The translations under genes and the position numbers were made by a program. From Terriglobia bacterium (GTDB lineage: Bacteria > Acidobacteriota > Terriglobia > Acidiferrales > UBA7541): a DNA stretch of 64,000 bases. Positions 19,744 to 27,487 of the stretch are shown one piece after another (positions within the stretch are counted from its first letter, which is position 1; every line of letters starts with the position of its first letter). Under the pieces are notes generated by a model. The model ran no database searches and was not told the DNA's origin. It saw only the letters and a list, made by a program, of their open reading frames with translations. The stretch is taken from assembly GCA_020073585.1 (NCBI GenBank), contig JAIQEV010000001.1:95311-159310 (forward strand). The letters are read 5' to 3'.

Positions 19744-21150
19744 GTGGTGATCCTCGGCGCGGGCCCGGCGGGACTGGGGGCCGCCTGCCAGCTCACGCGC
19801 GCCGGCATGGCCCGGGTCACGGTGCTGGAGCAGCGCGACATCGTCGGCGGGAATGCCGGGAGCTTCGACATTGACGGGGTGCGCGTCGATTACGGCAGCC
19901 ATCGCCTGCATCCGGCCTGCGATCCGGCCATTCTGCGGGATCTGCAGGAGTTGCTCGGAGACGACCTGCTGCTCCGTCCGCGCCACGGGCGCATTCGCCT
20001 GCGCGGCCGTTGGATTCACTTCCCGCTCAAGCCCGTGGACCTGCTGCTGCATCTTCCCAAGTCGTTTGGATTTGGCGTCGCTGCGGATCTGGCGCGCAAA
20101 TTTGTTCCTCGGCGCGGCCAATCGCCGGAGACGTTTGCGAGCGTGCTGGAGCACTCTCTGGGGCGCACGATCTGCCGGGATTTCTACTTTCCATACGCCC
20201 GCAAGCTGTGGGGGTTGTCTCCGGAACAACTCTCCGTCACGCAGGCACGCCGGCGCGTCTCGGCCAGCTCGCTTTCCAAGATGCTGCGCAAGATTGCCAC
20301 GGCCATCCCGGGGCTCAAGCCCCCCGGTGCGGGCCGCTTCTTCTATCCGAAACTAGGCTTTGGCCAAATCTCCCAGCGGCTTCGGGAGGAGGCGGAAGCG
20401 GGGGGCGCCGAATTCCTCTTTGGCGCACGCCTCACCGCGGTCGAGCGCGAGGGAAACCGCGTGACTGCCGTGTGCTATGAGCGCCATGGCCGGGAGGAGC
20501 GGATCGCCGCACCGCTGGTGTGGTCCACGGTGCCCATCACGGTGCTGGTGAACAGCCTGCGTCCCGAGGCTCCGGCCGAAGTGCGCTCGGCCGCGGGCCA
20601 GGTCGATTTTCGCGGGATGATCCTGATCTATCTGGTGCTGGAGCAAAAGCAATTCACCGAGTACGATGCGCACTACTTCCCCGAAGAGGCGATCCCCATT
20701 TCGCGTCTGTCGGAACCCAAGAATTACAGCGCCACGTCCAATCCCGCGGATTGCACGGTATTGTGCGCGGAATTGCCGGCGGATCCGGGATCGCGGGAGT
20801 GGGCGATGAGTGACGACGAACTCGGGAAAGCCATGTGCTCCTGGCTGGCCCAGGCGGGCCTCCCGGTTCGTGCCCCGGTGCGCAGGGCGCTGACCCGCCG
20901 CCTGCGACAAGCGTACCCGATGTATCGCGCCGGCTATGAAACGCACTTTGCCACGATGGACGCCTGGGTTGGCCAGATAGAGGGTTTACTGACGTTCGGC
21001 CGCCAGGGTCTGTTCGCTCACGACAATACCCATCATGCACTGTACATGGCCTATGCCGCGGTAAAATGCCTGCGCAGCGACGGCACCCTGGATTTGGGAA
21101 GATGGAAGGAATTTCGTCAGGTATTTGAAACGCACATCGTGGAAGATTGA
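19744..21150 (+). CDS. FAD-dependent oxidoreductase (amine oxidase / UDP-galactopyranose mutase-like fold)
   Basis: The 468-aa flavoprotein starts directly with the dinucleotide-binding strand, MVILGAGPAGLGAACQL, and has a second FAD motif near its C-terminus (GLFAHDNTHHALYMAYAA). The internal segments YGSHRLHP and PYARKLWGLSPEQLS resemble proteins annotated as protoporphyrinogen-oxidase-like or UDP-galactopyranose mutase-like in polysaccharide loci. Redox or isomerase chemistry on a sugar or lipid is possible; the substrate is unknown. The start is GTG 19744. The frame is open upstream to the previous stop, so a non-ATG start nearer 19675 (after GGAG) is possible. Confidence 0.75.
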   Translation: MVILGAGPAGLGAACQLTRAGMARVTVLEQRDIVGGNAGSFDIDGVRVDYGSHRLHPACDPAILRDLQELLGDDLLLRPRHGRIRLRGRWIHFPLKPVDLLLHLPKSFGFGVAADLARKFVPRRGQSPETFASVLEHSLGRTICRDFYFPYARKLWGLSPEQLSVTQARRRVSASSLSKMLRKIATAIPGLKPPGAGRFFYPKLGFGQISQRLREEAEAGGAEFLFGARLTAVEREGNRVTAVCYERHGREERIAAPLVWSTVPITVLVNSLRPEAPAEVRSAAGQVDFRGMILIYLVLEQKQFTEYDAHYFPEEAIPISRLSEPKNYSATSNPADCTVLCAELPADPGSREWAMSDDELGKAMCSWLAQAGLPVRAPVRRALTRRLRQAYPMYRAGYETHFATMDAWVGQIEGLLTFGRQGLFAHDNTHHALYMAYAAVKCLRSDGTLDLGRWKEFRQVFETHIVED

Positions 21151-21181
21151 GCTTCCCGACAGGAATAGGGAAGGGAAGCTC
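21149..21181. terminator. Bidirectional hairpin between convergent genes
   Basis: A perfect 9-bp inverted repeat, GAGCTTCCC (21149-21157) and GGGAAGCTC (21173-21181), overlaps the stop codon of the FAD gene and ends five bases before the stop of the epimerase gene. Neither side has a strong T tract, so the termination function is tentative. Confidence 0.45.
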
Positions 21182-21185
21182 CCGC

Positions 21186-22211
21186 TTAGGAGCGCTGCAC
21201 AGGGACCGCAGCGCGATACCACGCGATGAAATGTTTCAACCCCTCCGCAATTTGAGTTTTCGGCTGATAGCCGAGCAGCCGGCCAGCTTTGGAAATATCC
21301 GCCCAGGTCAGCGGCACGTCCCCCGGTTGCAGAGGCAACTGTTCACGGATGGCCCGGCGGCCTGTGGCCCGTTCCAGGTGTTCAATCAGCTCCGCTAGCT
21401 TGACCGGATGGGAATTTCCCAGGTTGAAGACTTCGAAGGGCACACGGGAGGGATCGCCGGGTTCGTAGGCGAGCGCCCCGAGAATCCCGCTCACGATGTC
21501 GTCCACATACGTGTAGTCGCGCCCCATCGAGCCATCGCCGAAGACCGGCAGCGGCTTGCCGGCCTCGATCAAGGCCGTGAATTTATGGATCGCCAGATCC
21601 GGCCGCTGCCGCGGTCCGTACACCGTGAAAAAGCGCAGGCAAATCGTGGAGAGCCGATAGAGATGAGCGTAGGTGTAGCAGAGCAATTCACCGCTGAGCT
21701 TGGTGGCCGCGTACGGGGAAATCGGGCGCAATTCGAAGTGGTCCTCGGAGAACGGAGCCACGCTCGTGGCTCCGTACACGGAGCTCGATGAGCCGAAGAG
21801 AAGCTTGCGAACTTGGAATTCGCGGCACAGTTCCAGGATGTTCGCGGTACCGGCCACGTTCACGCGCTCATACTCCAGAGGCTGTTCGATGGACGGGCGC
21901 ACGCCGGCAAGCGCCGCCAGGTGGATCACCGCCTGCGGGCGCACGCGGTTGAAAAGCTTGTGCATCTGCGCGTAATCGCGAATATCCGCTTCGAAGAATT
22001 CGTACTGGCCCACGCGCCGAATCTCCTCCAGATTCGCCCGCTTCCGGGCCGGCGAGTAAAACTCGTTCAGGTTGTCGACGATGGCCAGGGGCGTCCCGCG
22101 GCGGAGCAATGCCTCCGCCAAATGCGAGCCGATAAATCCGGCCCCGCCGGTCAGCAGCACTTTGTCTGGAGCGAGAGTCACGGTTTCTCCTTGTTTGGCC
22201 GAGTCCGTCAT
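21186..22211 (-). CDS. NAD-dependent nucleotide-sugar epimerase (UDP-glucuronate 4-epimerase-like)
   Basis: A short-chain dehydrogenase-family sugar epimerase (341 aa). It has the NAD-binding loop TGGAGFIGSHLAE, the catalytic YAATK (in SPYAATKLSGE) with upstream SSSSVYG, and the substrate region FTVYGPRQRPDLAI, which is typical of UDP-glucuronate or UDP-galacturonate 4-epimerases. It would supply a nucleotide sugar for the polysaccharide. The ATG at 22211 (MTDSAKQGE) is preferred; a TTG at 22217 is in frame. It lies 9 bp after epsI and is the last gene of the exosortase operon. Confidence 0.9.
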   Translation of the reverse strand: MTDSAKQGETVTLAPDKVLLTGGAGFIGSHLAEALLRRGTPLAIVDNLNEFYSPARKRANLEEIRRVGQYEFFEADIRDYAQMHKLFNRVRPQAVIHLAALAGVRPSIEQPLEYERVNVAGTANILELCREFQVRKLLFGSSSSVYGATSVAPFSEDHFELRPISPYAATKLSGELLCYTYAHLYRLSTICLRFFTVYGPRQRPDLAIHKFTALIEAGKPLPVFGDGSMGRDYTYVDDIVSGILGALAYEPGDPSRVPFEVFNLGNSHPVKLAELIEHLERATGRRAIREQLPLQPGDVPLTWADISKAGRLLGYQPKTQIAEGLKHFIAWYRAAVPVQRS

Positions 22212-22220
22212 AAACAAGCG

Positions 22221-22874
22221 TCAACGCGGGATGGTTCTGTCCAGCAAAGGCAGAAGCTGGTGGATAAATTCCAGTCCTCCCGCCAGTGCCGCCCCTTCGC
22301 CATCCGCGCCGGCGATGGGAATCACGACGCGCACCAGCGCGCCGTCCGTACGGTTCAGGCGGATGGCATCGGTGACCAGGAAGATCTTGGCCCAGTATTC
22401 ACTCGGGGTGACGCGGCCATGCGCTTGATACCAGTAGAAAACCAAATCCCGGCTCGTTCCCTTGGCGACGATGTACCGGTTGATGGAAATCGCCGAGCCA
22501 TCGGCGCGCGGCACGGAGATGCGGCCGGACTGAATCGGGGCCCATCCGGAGCCTGGAATGCAATTCTTGGGCGAGTGAATCGTGTCGCCGGAGCGCTGCG
22601 AGGGGAAAAAGGCGATAAAGAGGTTTACCGGCGGCTCCGCGGCCGCACTCGCATAGTCCCGCAGCAGGAATTGGCCCGGCCCCAAGACCTCCAGCTCCCC
22701 GGGAGTCAGGGTTAAATCTCTTGCCTGCCAGCTCTTAATTTGCATTGGGAGGGAGGAGAGATCCTGGCGCTCGGGGAGAACTTCGTTACGGTCCCGAGCC
22801 TGCAAGAATGCGGCGGCCGCGGCGAGGATCAGAGCGGCGGGAAGAAAACGCTGCCAGGAGCTTAAGCGGCGCAT
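22221..22874 (-). CDS. epsI: Exosortase-associated protein EpsI (DUF3485 family)
   Basis: EpsI-family proteins accompany exosortases and are sometimes fused to them; their biochemical role is not settled. The 217-aa protein has one N-terminal hydrophobic helix (FLPAALILAAAAAFLQ) and an extracytoplasmic domain with the family's NCIPGSGW box (in SPKNCIPGSGW), FFPSQRSGDTIHSP, and YWYQAHGR. Its ATG overlaps the exosortase stop by one base (TGATG), implying translational coupling. No frameshift is present. Confidence 0.9.
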   Translation of the reverse strand: MRRLSSWQRFLPAALILAAAAAFLQARDRNEVLPERQDLSSLPMQIKSWQARDLTLTPGELEVLGPGQFLLRDYASAAAEPPVNLFIAFFPSQRSGDTIHSPKNCIPGSGWAPIQSGRISVPRADGSAISINRYIVAKGTSRDLVFYWYQAHGRVTPSEYWAKIFLVTDAIRLNRTDGALVRVVIPIAGADGEGAALAGGLEFIHQLLPLLDRTIPR

Positions 22875-23779
22875 CAGGTGTTCCTCGCCGGCAAGCGGCG
22901 GCCGAGCCAGGACACGGCCGCGTGAAACAGCAGCAAGAGGCTGAAGGAAACGCAGAAAATCAGCAGCCCGGAAAACATGTGGAAGAAACCCTCGGCCTTC
23001 TCGGGACTCCAGTATTCGCCGAGAATTCCGCTGCCCATGATGCGGAATCCATTGGCGAGGACCGCGATGGGAACGGCGGACAGAATCAGCAATGCACGGC
23101 GGACGAGGCGCGGCTCGAACAGATAGGCATAAATGACGGCCAGGGTCAGAAGCGATACGAGAGAGCGCAAGCCGCTGCACGCTTCCACGACGTCGAGCGT
23201 GAGCGAAGGCAGGTGAATCACGTTGCCTTCCCGCAGGACCGGAATCCCCGCCAGCGAAAGCAAGCCGCTGGCGAGTCCCGAAGCCTGAAACTGCAGGGGC
23301 AGGGCAATCTGGTTGAAGATGATGGCGGGGAGGGGAATCATCAGGAAGAGGATCACCCAGGGGAAAAGCCAGGCGCGGAACAAACCCCAACCCCGGAAAT
23401 AAATGACCAAACCCGCAAGCAGAAATAGCAGCGAAGTGCGGGAGAGGAAATTTTCCGCCCCTAATACGCCCAGGACAAGAATGGACAGTGCTCCGAGGAT
23501 GACCAGGAGGCCGGTCCAGCTTCCCTTCGCCGGGGCCTTGGCCAGATGCTCTCTCTCCCTCCAAATGACCCAGGCGCAGAAAAAAGGAATAAAAAAGCCA
23601 TGGGAGTAATTGGGGTCCTGCAACCACTGCGCGACGAGACCAGCAAGGATGCGGTAGTAGAGAAAAACGACCAGAGCCGCAAGAACCGCGAGCTGCAGCA
23701 GCCCGTGCAGGTCCAGGGCGATGCCCCTAGACGCCGCGGGGGCACGACCTTCCATGAGTGGATCCGTCGGCTTGTGCAT
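22874..23779 (-). CDS. xrtA: Exosortase (EpsH/Xrt family transpeptidase)
   Basis: An integral membrane cysteine transpeptidase that cleaves and anchors PEP-CTERM-type exported proteins. The 301-aa protein has about eight membrane helices, the NYSHGFFIPF box (57-66) and the catalytic triad in its usual context: C201 (VVEACSGLRS), R246 (LANGFRIMG) and H267 (FHMFSGLL). The XrtA subtype is inferred from the neighbouring EPS genes and a separate EpsI. A well-formed sigma54 promoter lies 35-51 bp upstream. I found no protein in this window with a C-terminal PEP motif, membrane helix and basic tail, so its substrates must be encoded elsewhere. Confidence 0.93.
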   Translation of the reverse strand: MHKPTDPLMEGRAPAASRGIALDLHGLLQLAVLAALVVFLYYRILAGLVAQWLQDPNYSHGFFIPFFCAWVIWREREHLAKAPAKGSWTGLLVILGALSILVLGVLGAENFLSRTSLLFLLAGLVIYFRGWGLFRAWLFPWVILFLMIPLPAIIFNQIALPLQFQASGLASGLLSLAGIPVLREGNVIHLPSLTLDVVEACSGLRSLVSLLTLAVIYAYLFEPRLVRRALLILSAVPIAVLANGFRIMGSGILGEYWSPEKAEGFFHMFSGLLIFCVSFSLLLLFHAAVSWLGRRLPARNT

Positions 23780-23813
23780 GAATCGTGTTAGGGATCAGGT
23801 CCTAGAGATTATT

Positions 23814-23830
23814 GGCAATTCACCTGCCAA
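23814..23830 (-). promoter_or_regulatory. Sigma54 promoter of the exosortase operon
   Basis: Read on the minus strand: TTGGCAGGTGAATTGCC. This matches the sigma54 consensus TGGCACG-N4-TTGC at every position but one, with GG and GC exactly ten bases apart. Transcription would start near 23803, giving a leader of about 24 nt before the exosortase ATG at 23779. Three copies of GGCAATT lie at and upstream of the site (23814, 23842, 23909) and are candidates for activator contacts. Confidence 0.75.
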
Positions 23831-24173
23831 GCCATTCGTTTGGCAATTGGCGGGAGGATATTGTCCATGAGCGATCATGCGAAGAGTCCAAGAAATCAAA
23901 CAACCATAGGCAATTGAATTAGTTAGAGAGAAGTGAGCCGCTCCTAGGCCAGCACTTGTCTAATTCGATTCCCAGGGTCGAAGTCTGCAGGATTTCACCC
24001 TGCGGAGTCTTCCGCGCTTGTGACATATAGTCTCCAAGGAAAATAATTTGCCCAAACGTGGAAGTTGCTTGGGATTCTGTGCCTCCACAAGAGCCAGTGA
24101 CAGGGAGTGGAGCAATTAATTATCTTTAGTAGATTCAATGACTTATACTGAGATTGGCGGTTTTCTTCCGGCC
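23831..24173. other. AT-rich intergenic region upstream of the exosortase promoter
   Basis: No gene is seen. This is the expected location of enhancer sites for a sigma54 activator. GGCAATT repeats are at 23842-23848 and 23909-23915. The remainder (23950-24173) shows no motif that I can name and no terminator for the ATP-grasp gene. Confidence 0.45.
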
Positions 24174-25415
24174 CTAGTGCGGCCCACCTGCTCTGGCGGG
24201 CTTAGTCAGTCCAAGCTTACCGCCAAACCACGTCAGAAAGCGCCGTAGAAGCCCCCCAAGCATGTATTCGAAGGGTCTGAGGTCATCCATAGCGAACCAG
24301 GCGGTCTCCTGAACCCCACGGAAGGAGCGCAGCCATTCCAGGAAGCTCAGCTTTCCATCCCGGTGGTAGTCGTGGAAGGAGATCAGGTCACCGTCTTCGA
24401 CCATCCATTTGCGGCCCTCGCAAGGGGGCGCCGAGGGAACCTTCTGTCCGGTCAGGTCCAGGTACATGGCGCGCACCACATCCATGCCATTCGTCGCCAG
24501 GAAGAGGCGGAACGTTGCACCCACCCGGGGATTGATATCGAGGATTTTGTACTGACCGTCGCGGGCATCGTAGCGGTGGCCGATATCCAGAACACCCCGG
24601 TAACCGATGGCCTTCATGAAATCCTTGGTGGTTTTCTCCACCACGTCGTTGCGCCGGCAGATTCCGAGCGAAGTCGCGCCGGTGTAGACGGGGTGCTGCC
24701 GGATCTTTTGGCCCGCAAAACCCAGCAGACAATCCGAGTTTGCATTGAAGTAGCCGTTGAACATCCAGACCGAGTCGTCTCCGCCGGGAATATATTCCTG
24801 AAGCATGAGGCTGGGATGGGCCGGATCTTCGATCCGGTCATATTGTTCCAGCAACTCTTGCGGATTCCGGACGATGACCATGCGCGGCTGGCCACGGCGT
24901 TCCAACGCCGTCCCGTCAATGCCTTTGAGCATGATGGGGAAGTGCGCCGCGTCGCTTTCCAGAAAGTCCAGGACATCGCGCCGCGACTGCGGGAAGGCCG
25001 TCTCGGCGGTGGGGATGCCGTGCTTCTTGCAGAGAAAATACATCTGTTTCTTGTCGCACAGGGCATACACGAGCTCGCGGGAAATATCGGGAAAGAGAAA
25101 CGCATCCCTCAGGGAACCGGCATTCTCGGCGATAAAGGTGCTGGAAATATCGTTGGTGCAGGTCAGGATCGGACGCAGCCCGATCTTGCGGGAAACTCCG
25201 CGCAGAAATTCCACGAGCTCTTCCGCGCAAGCGAGATTCCCGTTCATGATGAATTTTTCGCGGCAATAACGGGAGACCATCCCGGGAGAGCGAAGCTGAT
25301 TTCCGACGCCGTAGACACGGACGCCCAGGCGCCCCAGGCTTCGCACGAGACACAGGGAGCCGTGATGATCCGGCCGGAGAACGACTACGGGGACTGAGGT
25401 GTCAAATGTTTGCAT
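24174..25415 (-). CDS. ATP-grasp carboxylate ligase
   Basis: ATP-grasp enzymes activate a carboxylate as an acyl phosphate and join it to an amine or thiol. The 413-aa protein has an N-terminal pre-ATP domain (VVVLRPDHHGSLCLVRSLG), a central ATP-binding core (PIMLKGIDGTALERRG, LMLQEYIPGGDDSVWMFNG) and the metal-binding end of the fold, YKILDINPRVGATFRLF, with the expected D-I-N-P-R. It overlaps the comB stop by 14 bp, so it is coupled to sulfolactate synthesis, and sulfolactate is a plausible carboxylate substrate (inference). Phospholipid- or polysaccharide-linked amines could be the acceptor. It resembles ligases annotated only as ATP-grasp domain proteins. Confidence 0.85.
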   Translation of the reverse strand: MQTFDTSVPVVVLRPDHHGSLCLVRSLGRLGVRVYGVGNQLRSPGMVSRYCREKFIMNGNLACAEELVEFLRGVSRKIGLRPILTCTNDISSTFIAENAGSLRDAFLFPDISRELVYALCDKKQMYFLCKKHGIPTAETAFPQSRRDVLDFLESDAAHFPIMLKGIDGTALERRGQPRMVIVRNPQELLEQYDRIEDPAHPSLMLQEYIPGGDDSVWMFNGYFNANSDCLLGFAGQKIRQHPVYTGATSLGICRRNDVVEKTTKDFMKAIGYRGVLDIGHRYDARDGQYKILDINPRVGATFRLFLATNGMDVVRAMYLDLTGQKVPSAPPCEGRKWMVEDGDLISFHDYHRDGKLSFLEWLRSFRGVQETAWFAMDDLRPFEYMLGGLLRRFLTWFGGKLGLTKPARAGGPH

Positions 25416-26199
25416 TCAGCTGCGGCTCGAGGGTTTTCGGCTCCAGGTATCCGCCGGCGGGCTTGTGCAAACTGGGTTCGCCAGGAAGCATCACGACTTC
25501 GTCGCCTCGCAGCTCGAATACCGACGGGAGATCATCCAGGTGCGCAAGGATGAAGTCCAGATCGCGAAGCTGTCCGCTTCTCCGCAGGTACGCCACGCTG
25601 TTGCTGACCAGGAAGGCTTCCACCGGCGCGCTTCTCCAGCGCTCGATGATTTCCGCGGTTTGCTCGTTGGCGGGGGTGTAACCGGCCTGCAGGAGGCCGC
25701 GCGCAATCCATGCGCAGCACAATTGGTCTTCCTCGCGGAATTCGCCCCGCGTGCCTGCTCCGATCAGGGCGACCTGCGGATGATGCTTGATCAGGTGTTC
25801 CAGCTGGGCGGTGAAATTCCGCAGACAGGCCACGTAGCAAGCGGCGCTGCCCATGGCCGCGGTGAGAATCCTGGTGCCCGAACTGGAAAGAAGGACTATG
25901 GGCCGGTGCAGCTCGTCTTCCTGCGCTATCTGGGCCGGACTGTTGGCGATCTCATAGCCATCGGGCAAATCGCCGCCCTGTTCGCCAACCATCAGGGGAT
26001 GATCCAACCTGGCGGCAAGCGCCAGACCGCTTTCCACGGTGGAAACGGGGAAACACTTGCGACCCATGGCCACGGCTGTCACTGCGGTCGTGGTCGCCCG
26101 GATCACATCAATGGCGACGATGGCGCAGACGTCCTTGTAGCGTTCCACGTTTTCGGCGAAGCAATCGATGACAACCGTTCTGGGAACTTGTGAATCCAT
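25402..26199 (-). CDS. comB: 2-phosphosulfolactate phosphatase ComB
   Basis: ComB removes phosphate from 2-phospho-3-sulfolactate to give sulfolactate, the second step of the phosphoenolpyruvate route to coenzyme M. The 265-aa protein shows the family region IVAIDVIRATTTAVTAVAMG, followed by GEQGGDLPDGYEIANSPAQI, and a second signature VLLSSSGTRIL. The ATG at 26199 has GAGG six bases upstream; an upstream-extended frame overlaps comA and is rejected. It starts 20 bp after comA. No further coenzyme M genes (comC, comD, comE) are in the window, so sulfolactate itself or a derivative is the likely product. Confidence 0.9.
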   Translation of the reverse strand: MDSQVPRTVVIDCFAENVERYKDVCAIVAIDVIRATTTAVTAVAMGRKCFPVSTVESGLALAARLDHPLMVGEQGGDLPDGYEIANSPAQIAQEDELHRPIVLLSSSGTRILTAAMGSAACYVACLRNFTAQLEHLIKHHPQVALIGAGTRGEFREEDQLCCAWIARGLLQAGYTPANEQTAEIIERWRSAPVEAFLVSNSVAYLRRSGQLRDLDFILAHLDDLPSVFELRGDEVVMLPGEPSLHKPAGGYLEPKTLEPQLNANI

Positions 26200-26219
26200 A
26201 TTCGCCTCGAGTCGCCTCT

Positions 26220-27065
26220 TCAGGCCGGACGGCGGGGCCGCAGGTTGTCCTTCGCAAATGCGTCGGAATGCAGGCCGCGCCGGTAGATTTCGACGCGCAG
26301 CACTTCTTCCAGCCGCACGTTGCAAAGATGAACTTCCCGTCCGAAGTGGTCCAGAAGCGCGAACTGACTGGGCTTGTTGGGCGCTTCGAAGATGACCGTT
26401 TTAAAACCAAAGGTATTCGCGAAGCGATCGGCATAAACGGCGTTGAAGTTCCCCTGGTCATCGAACAGACCCACGCCCCGGGCGCTCTCCCGGGCTTCCA
26501 CGACCAATTGCAAAGCTCCGGCATCGAGCCAGCGCTTGCCTTGTTCGATCAACTGGCTGATCACTTCTTCCGTGAAAGCTCCGGTGTGCTTCTTTCCCAA
26601 TTCAAACTGCACCTGGAGTCCCCGCTCGTGCGCCATCTTGACCACATCGGAGGCCTTCAAGGGCATGTCCGTAAAGCCTTCTCCGCACTCAATCCGCGTC
26701 ACCCCGATGTCCGCGCAAAGATCCAGATAGGCGGGAAGCTGACCTTGCGCCACGGCGACCTCAAACGGCCCGCCTCCCGTCACCGTCGGCACGCGATACT
26801 TTTTTGCGGCGGCAATCTTGCGCCGCGTGGCCGCTTCTTTGGCGATGATCCAGCAGGCCATGGAAATTTTCAGAAGCGACATCAAATGGGAACTTTGATC
26901 GAGATGGCTCTCCAGCGTGACCGGGTCATATCCCGGATCGAAGGGGCTGGTCGCCGGAGCAATCTCCGGCACGCCGATCTTCCGCAAATAATCGCTGGTA
27001 TGTACCTTGCCCTCCGGAATTGCCTCGGCTGTTTCGACTACCGTTTCCAAGTTTTTGGCGATCAT
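26220..27065 (-). CDS. comA: Phosphosulfolactate synthase ComA
   Basis: ComA adds sulfite to phosphoenolpyruvate to form (2R)-phospho-3-sulfolactate. The 281-aa protein is a TIM-barrel type with the family landmarks SPFDPGYDP, TVTGGGPFEVAVAQG, VTRIECGEGFTDMP and VQFELGKKH, and it ends with the conserved LDAGALQLVVEARESARGVG region (residue cluster near 190-210). In archaea and a few bacteria it begins coenzyme M synthesis; in spore formers a homologue makes sulfolactate. A sigma54 promoter lies upstream (27150-27166). It is the first gene of comA-comB-ATP-grasp. Confidence 0.92.
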   Translation of the reverse strand: MIAKNLETVVETAEAIPEGKVHTSDYLRKIGVPEIAPATSPFDPGYDPVTLESHLDQSSHLMSLLKISMACWIIAKEAATRRKIAAAKKYRVPTVTGGGPFEVAVAQGQLPAYLDLCADIGVTRIECGEGFTDMPLKASDVVKMAHERGLQVQFELGKKHTGAFTEEVISQLIEQGKRWLDAGALQLVVEARESARGVGLFDDQGNFNAVYADRFANTFGFKTVIFEAPNKPSQFALLDHFGREVHLCNVRLEEVLRVEIYRRGLHSDAFAKDNLRPRRPA

Positions 27066-27149
27066 CTTGTGCGCTCACTTTCTTCTCGCCACGAGTTATG
27101 CAAAGCGGGAATGGCGCCAACTCCACGGAATCTCTTCCAGTTGTAGATT

Positions 27150-27166
27150 CGCACTCTGGGTGCCAA
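27150..27166 (-). promoter_or_regulatory. Sigma54 promoter of comA
   Basis: On the minus strand: TTGGCACCCAGAGTGC. The full TGGCAC half-site is present, GG and GC are ten bases apart, and the -12 element is GTGC. The start would be near 27139, with a leader of about 74 nt. A second, weaker match, TTGGCGCCATTCCCGC, lies closer to the gene at 27105-27120 and would give a leader of about 28 nt. Confidence 0.6.
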
Positions 27167-27487
27167 AGTACTGCACATTCCAGGAGCAGACGCGCTTCAG
27201 TCTCCGTTCGCGAGAATCCATGTAACTGATTGCAAATGCAGATACTTAGCAAAGATTACCCAATCTTAATGGGGATGCAGGCCGTCCCTTGGGTATGTGA
27301 ATTCGTTACGAATGGGAAAAGCAGTTCACACGCCATGAACGAACTTTCCTTAGACTTATTTCAATGCACGACCCCGGCAAGGAGCGTCGCGCTCTTCCCG
27401 AAAGCTGAGGCAATTCAGGCCTAAAGTCCCCACAAAGATAGGGATTTCAGCGAGTTAGGTGGCAGTTTCGCGAAGTTGGGGGCACGG
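27167..27487. other. Intergenic region between the GT-C protein gene and comA
   Basis: No gene is recognised; the longest frames are about 60-70 codons without protein character. It lies upstream of the comA promoter and could hold activator sites. No terminator hairpin for the preceding minus-strand gene was identified. Confidence 0.45.

Noticed and set aside
26200-26325. Longer N-terminus for comB
   Set aside because: It would overlap comA by more than 100 bp and has no ComB-like sequence; the ATG at 26199 has a ribosome site.
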